From positions 1 to 34,687 of the forward strand of contig JADBEO010000043.1 of assembly GCA_031316315.1 (NCBI GenBank): 34,687 bases of DNA, given 5' to 3'. The position numbers were made by a program, and so were the translations under genes. Positions 33,271 through 34,687 of the stretch are shown one piece after another (positions within the stretch are counted from its first letter, which is position 1; the number at the start of each line of letters is the position of its first letter). The notes beneath the pieces are model-generated. The model was not told where the DNA came from and searched no databases. It saw only the letters and a list, made by a program, of their open reading frames with translations. The DNA comes from Chelatococcus sambhunathii. GTDB lineage: Bacteria > Pseudomonadota > Alphaproteobacteria > Rhizobiales > Methylopilaceae.

Positions 33271-34562
33271 AGGATGAAGCGGCTGAGGTCCGCGTTCTTG
33301 GCGAGGTCGCCGACGAACTTCCGCACATACGGCCCGTCCACCGTGATCGTCTCGCCGCCGCGGTCGGCGGCGGTGAAGCTGATCTCGTCGAGCACCCGCT
33401 CCATCACGGTCTGCAGTCGACGAGCGCCGATGTTCTCGACGGTGGAGTTCACCTCGACGGCGACGTCCGCCAGCGCTTCGACGCCGTCGGAGGTGACGTC
33501 CAGCGTCACCCCTTCCGTCTCCATCAACGCCACGTACTGCTTGACGAGACTGGCTTCGGTATCGGTCAAAATCCGCACGAAGTCCTCGCGGCTGAGCGCG
33601 TTGAGCTCCACGCGGATCGGCAGACGGCCCTGCAGCTCCGGCAGCAGGTCCGAGGGCTTCGCCACATGGAAGGCGCCCGAGGCGATGAACAGGATGTGGT
33701 CGGTCTTCACCGGCCCATACTTGGTCGCCACCGTCGTGCCCTCGATCAGCGGCAGCAGATCGCGCTGCACCCCCTCGCGCGAAACGTCGCCGGCGCGGCC
33801 CTCGCGGGCGCAGATCTTGTCGATCTCGTCGAGGAACACGATGCCGGCGTTCTCGACCGAATGGATCGCCTCCGCGGTCAGCTGCTCCTGGTCGAGCAGC
33901 TTGTCGCTCTCGTCCGCAACGAGGGTCTCGCGCGCCTCGCTGACCGGAAGCCGCTTCTGCTTCTGCTGGCCCTGCAGGCCCTTGAACATGTCGCCGAGCG
34001 AAATCATGCCGACCTGTCCGGGCATGCCCGGGATCTCCATCATCGGCGACCCGCCGGAGGCGGCGACCTCGATCTGGATCTCCTTGTCCTCCATCTCGCC
34101 GGCCATCAGCTTCTTGCGGAAGGCGTCCTTGGTCGCCGGGCTCGCGGTCGAGCCGACGAGCGCGTTCAGGATGCGCTCCTCGGCGGCGAGTTCGGCCTTG
34201 GCGCGCACGTCCTTGCGCTTCGTCTCGCGCGTCAGCCCGATCGCGACCTCGACGAGGTCGCGCACGATCTGCTCGACGTCGCGGCCGACATAGCCGACCT
34301 CGGTGAACTTGGTGGCCTCAACCTTGAGGAACGGCGCGTTGGCGAGGCGGGCAAGACGGCGCGAAATCTCGGTCTTGCCGACGCCCGTCGGCCCGATCAT
34401 CAGGATGTTCTTCGGCAGCACTTCTTCGCGCAACGAGCCGGTCAACTGCAGACGGCGCCAGCGGTTCCTGAGCGCGATCGCGACGGCGCGCTTGGCCTCG
34501 CGTTGCCCGACGATATGCCGGTCGAGCTCGGAGACGATTTCGCGGGGGGAGAGGTCGGTCAT
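33267..34562 (-). CDS. hslU: ATP-dependent protease ATPase subunit HslU
   Basis: HslU is the hexameric AAA+ unfoldase that feeds proteins to the HslV peptidase. The 431-residue product has Walker A GPTGVGKT (residues 57-64), the pore motif [11 protein letters not shown] (93-103 region), Walker [14 protein letters not shown], sensor-1 and arginine-finger segments ([21 protein letters not shown]), and the C-terminal tail ending SRFIL that docks into HslV. The I domain (about 110-230) is normal. The start is ATG 34562. hslV is not within the 125 bases upstream; in this order it is often one gene further away, so it may lie beyond the window. Confidence 0.97.
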   Translation of the reverse strand: MTDLSPREIVSELDRHIVGQREAKRAVAIALRNRWRRLQLTGSLREEVLPKNILMIGPTGVGKTEISRRLARLANAPFLKVEATKFTEVGYVGRDVEQIVRDLVEVAIGLTRETKRKDVRAKAELAAEERILNALVGSTASPATKDAFRKKLMAGEMEDKEIQIEVAASGGSPMMEIPGMPGQVGMISLGDMFKGLQGQQKQKRLPVSEARETLVADESDKLLDQEQLTAEAIHSVENAGIVFLDEIDKICAREGRAGDVSREGVQRDLLPLIEGTTVATKYGPVKTDHILFIASGAFHVAKPSDLLPELQGRLPIRVELNALSREDFVRILTDTEASLVKQYVALMETEGVTLDVTSDGVEALADVAVEVNSTVENIGARRLQTVMERVLDEISFTAADRGGETITVDGPYVRKFVGDLAKNADLSRFIL

Positions 34563-34633
34563 GTCTTCGCTTTCAGTGGCGCCGCTCCCGCGGCCCGAAT
34601 GGAGCGCCGGCCCGTAGCGCCGGCTGGAGGATT

Positions 34634-34653
34634 GTCGCGGCGGCCGCCGCGAC
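34634..34653. repeat. 20-bp perfect palindrome upstream of hslU
   Basis: GTCGCGGCGGCCGCCGCGAC is self-complementary over all 20 bases, 72 bases upstream of the hslU start. It could be an operator, part of a dispersed repeat with the next element, or a hairpin in RNA. Confidence 0.55.
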
Positions 34654-34654
34654 T

Positions 34655-34676
34655 CCCTCCCCTGGGACAGGGAGGG
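34655..34676. repeat. GC-rich palindromic repeat at the right end of the window
   Basis: CCCTCCC (34655-34661) and GGGAGGG (34670-34676) pair around an 8-base loop. Read on the minus strand, the flank (ending CAGGGTGGGG at 34677-34686) resembles the element at position 1 (CCCCACCCTCCCCT), so the two belong to one family in opposite orientation. Confidence 0.55.
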
Positions 34677-34687
34677 CAGGGTGGGGT

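Noticed and set aside
34563-34687. Absence of hslV next to hslU
   Set aside because: Only 125 bases upstream of hslU are visible and another gene often separates the pair, so nothing can be concluded.

Overview
This is a high-GC, gene-dense chromosomal segment of an alphaproteobacterium, most likely of the order Hyphomicrobiales (Rhizobiales). The case rests on gene order and family content: rimP-nusA-ylxR-infB-rbfA with ylxR fused to an L7Ae-like domain; miaB-phoH-ybeY-corC-lnt-XRE-metK-trmB; a TIGR02302-type glutamine-rich membrane protein; and a TonB system whose ExbB has a long N-terminal extension. The genus cannot be fixed from the sequence. Almost everything looks like vertically inherited core genome. 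The clearest accessory piece is a small toxin-antitoxin pair near 30 kb.

Layout. Positions 1-6542 (minus strand) hold the translation/transcription operon rimP, nusA, ylxR(rnpM)-L7Ae, infB and rbfA. A BIME-like inverted repeat pair sits between infB and rbfA, and a candidate promoter and leader hairpin precede rimP. Positions 6662-10842 (minus strand) hold four genes: an ELM1-family protein, a D-Ala-D-Ala-ligase-like ATP-grasp enzyme, a MobA-like nucleotidyltransferase and a sugar-transfer-type ATP-grasp enzyme. The last three are translationally packed (4-base overlap, then 0-base gap) and look like an uncharacterised ligase/nucleotidyltransferase pathway. This is the best candidate in the window for a poorly described system. 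Positions 10982-12454 hold a short dihydrofolate-reductase-like gene convergent with a FUSC-type membrane protein.

Positions 12649-20805 (plus strand) run miaB, phoH, ybeY, corC-like, lnt, an XRE regulator, metK and trmB, combining tRNA modification, rRNA maturation, lipoprotein acylation and SAM synthesis. SAM made by MetK is the substrate of MiaB and TrmB. Palindromic sites precede the XRE gene and metK. Positions 20827-23652 (minus strand) hold a small exported protein, exbB, exbD and tonB. Positions 24117-27046 (plus strand) hold an EmrA/EmrB-type efflux pair preceded by two identical 19-bp TetR-type palindromes, with no TetR gene in the window. Then come a TadD-like TPR lipoprotein (minus), gamma-glutamyltransferase (plus), a Phd/VapC-type pair whose toxin reading frame is broken (plus), the TIGR02302 protein and hslU (minus).

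Recurring structural themes are short hairpins built over or beside stop codons at several gene ends, non-ATG starts (probable CTG for ylxR; TTG for phoH, the small exported protein and the TIGR02302 gene), and related GC-rich palindromic repeats at both ends of the window. No rRNA, tRNA, CRISPR array, insertion sequence or prophage was seen.
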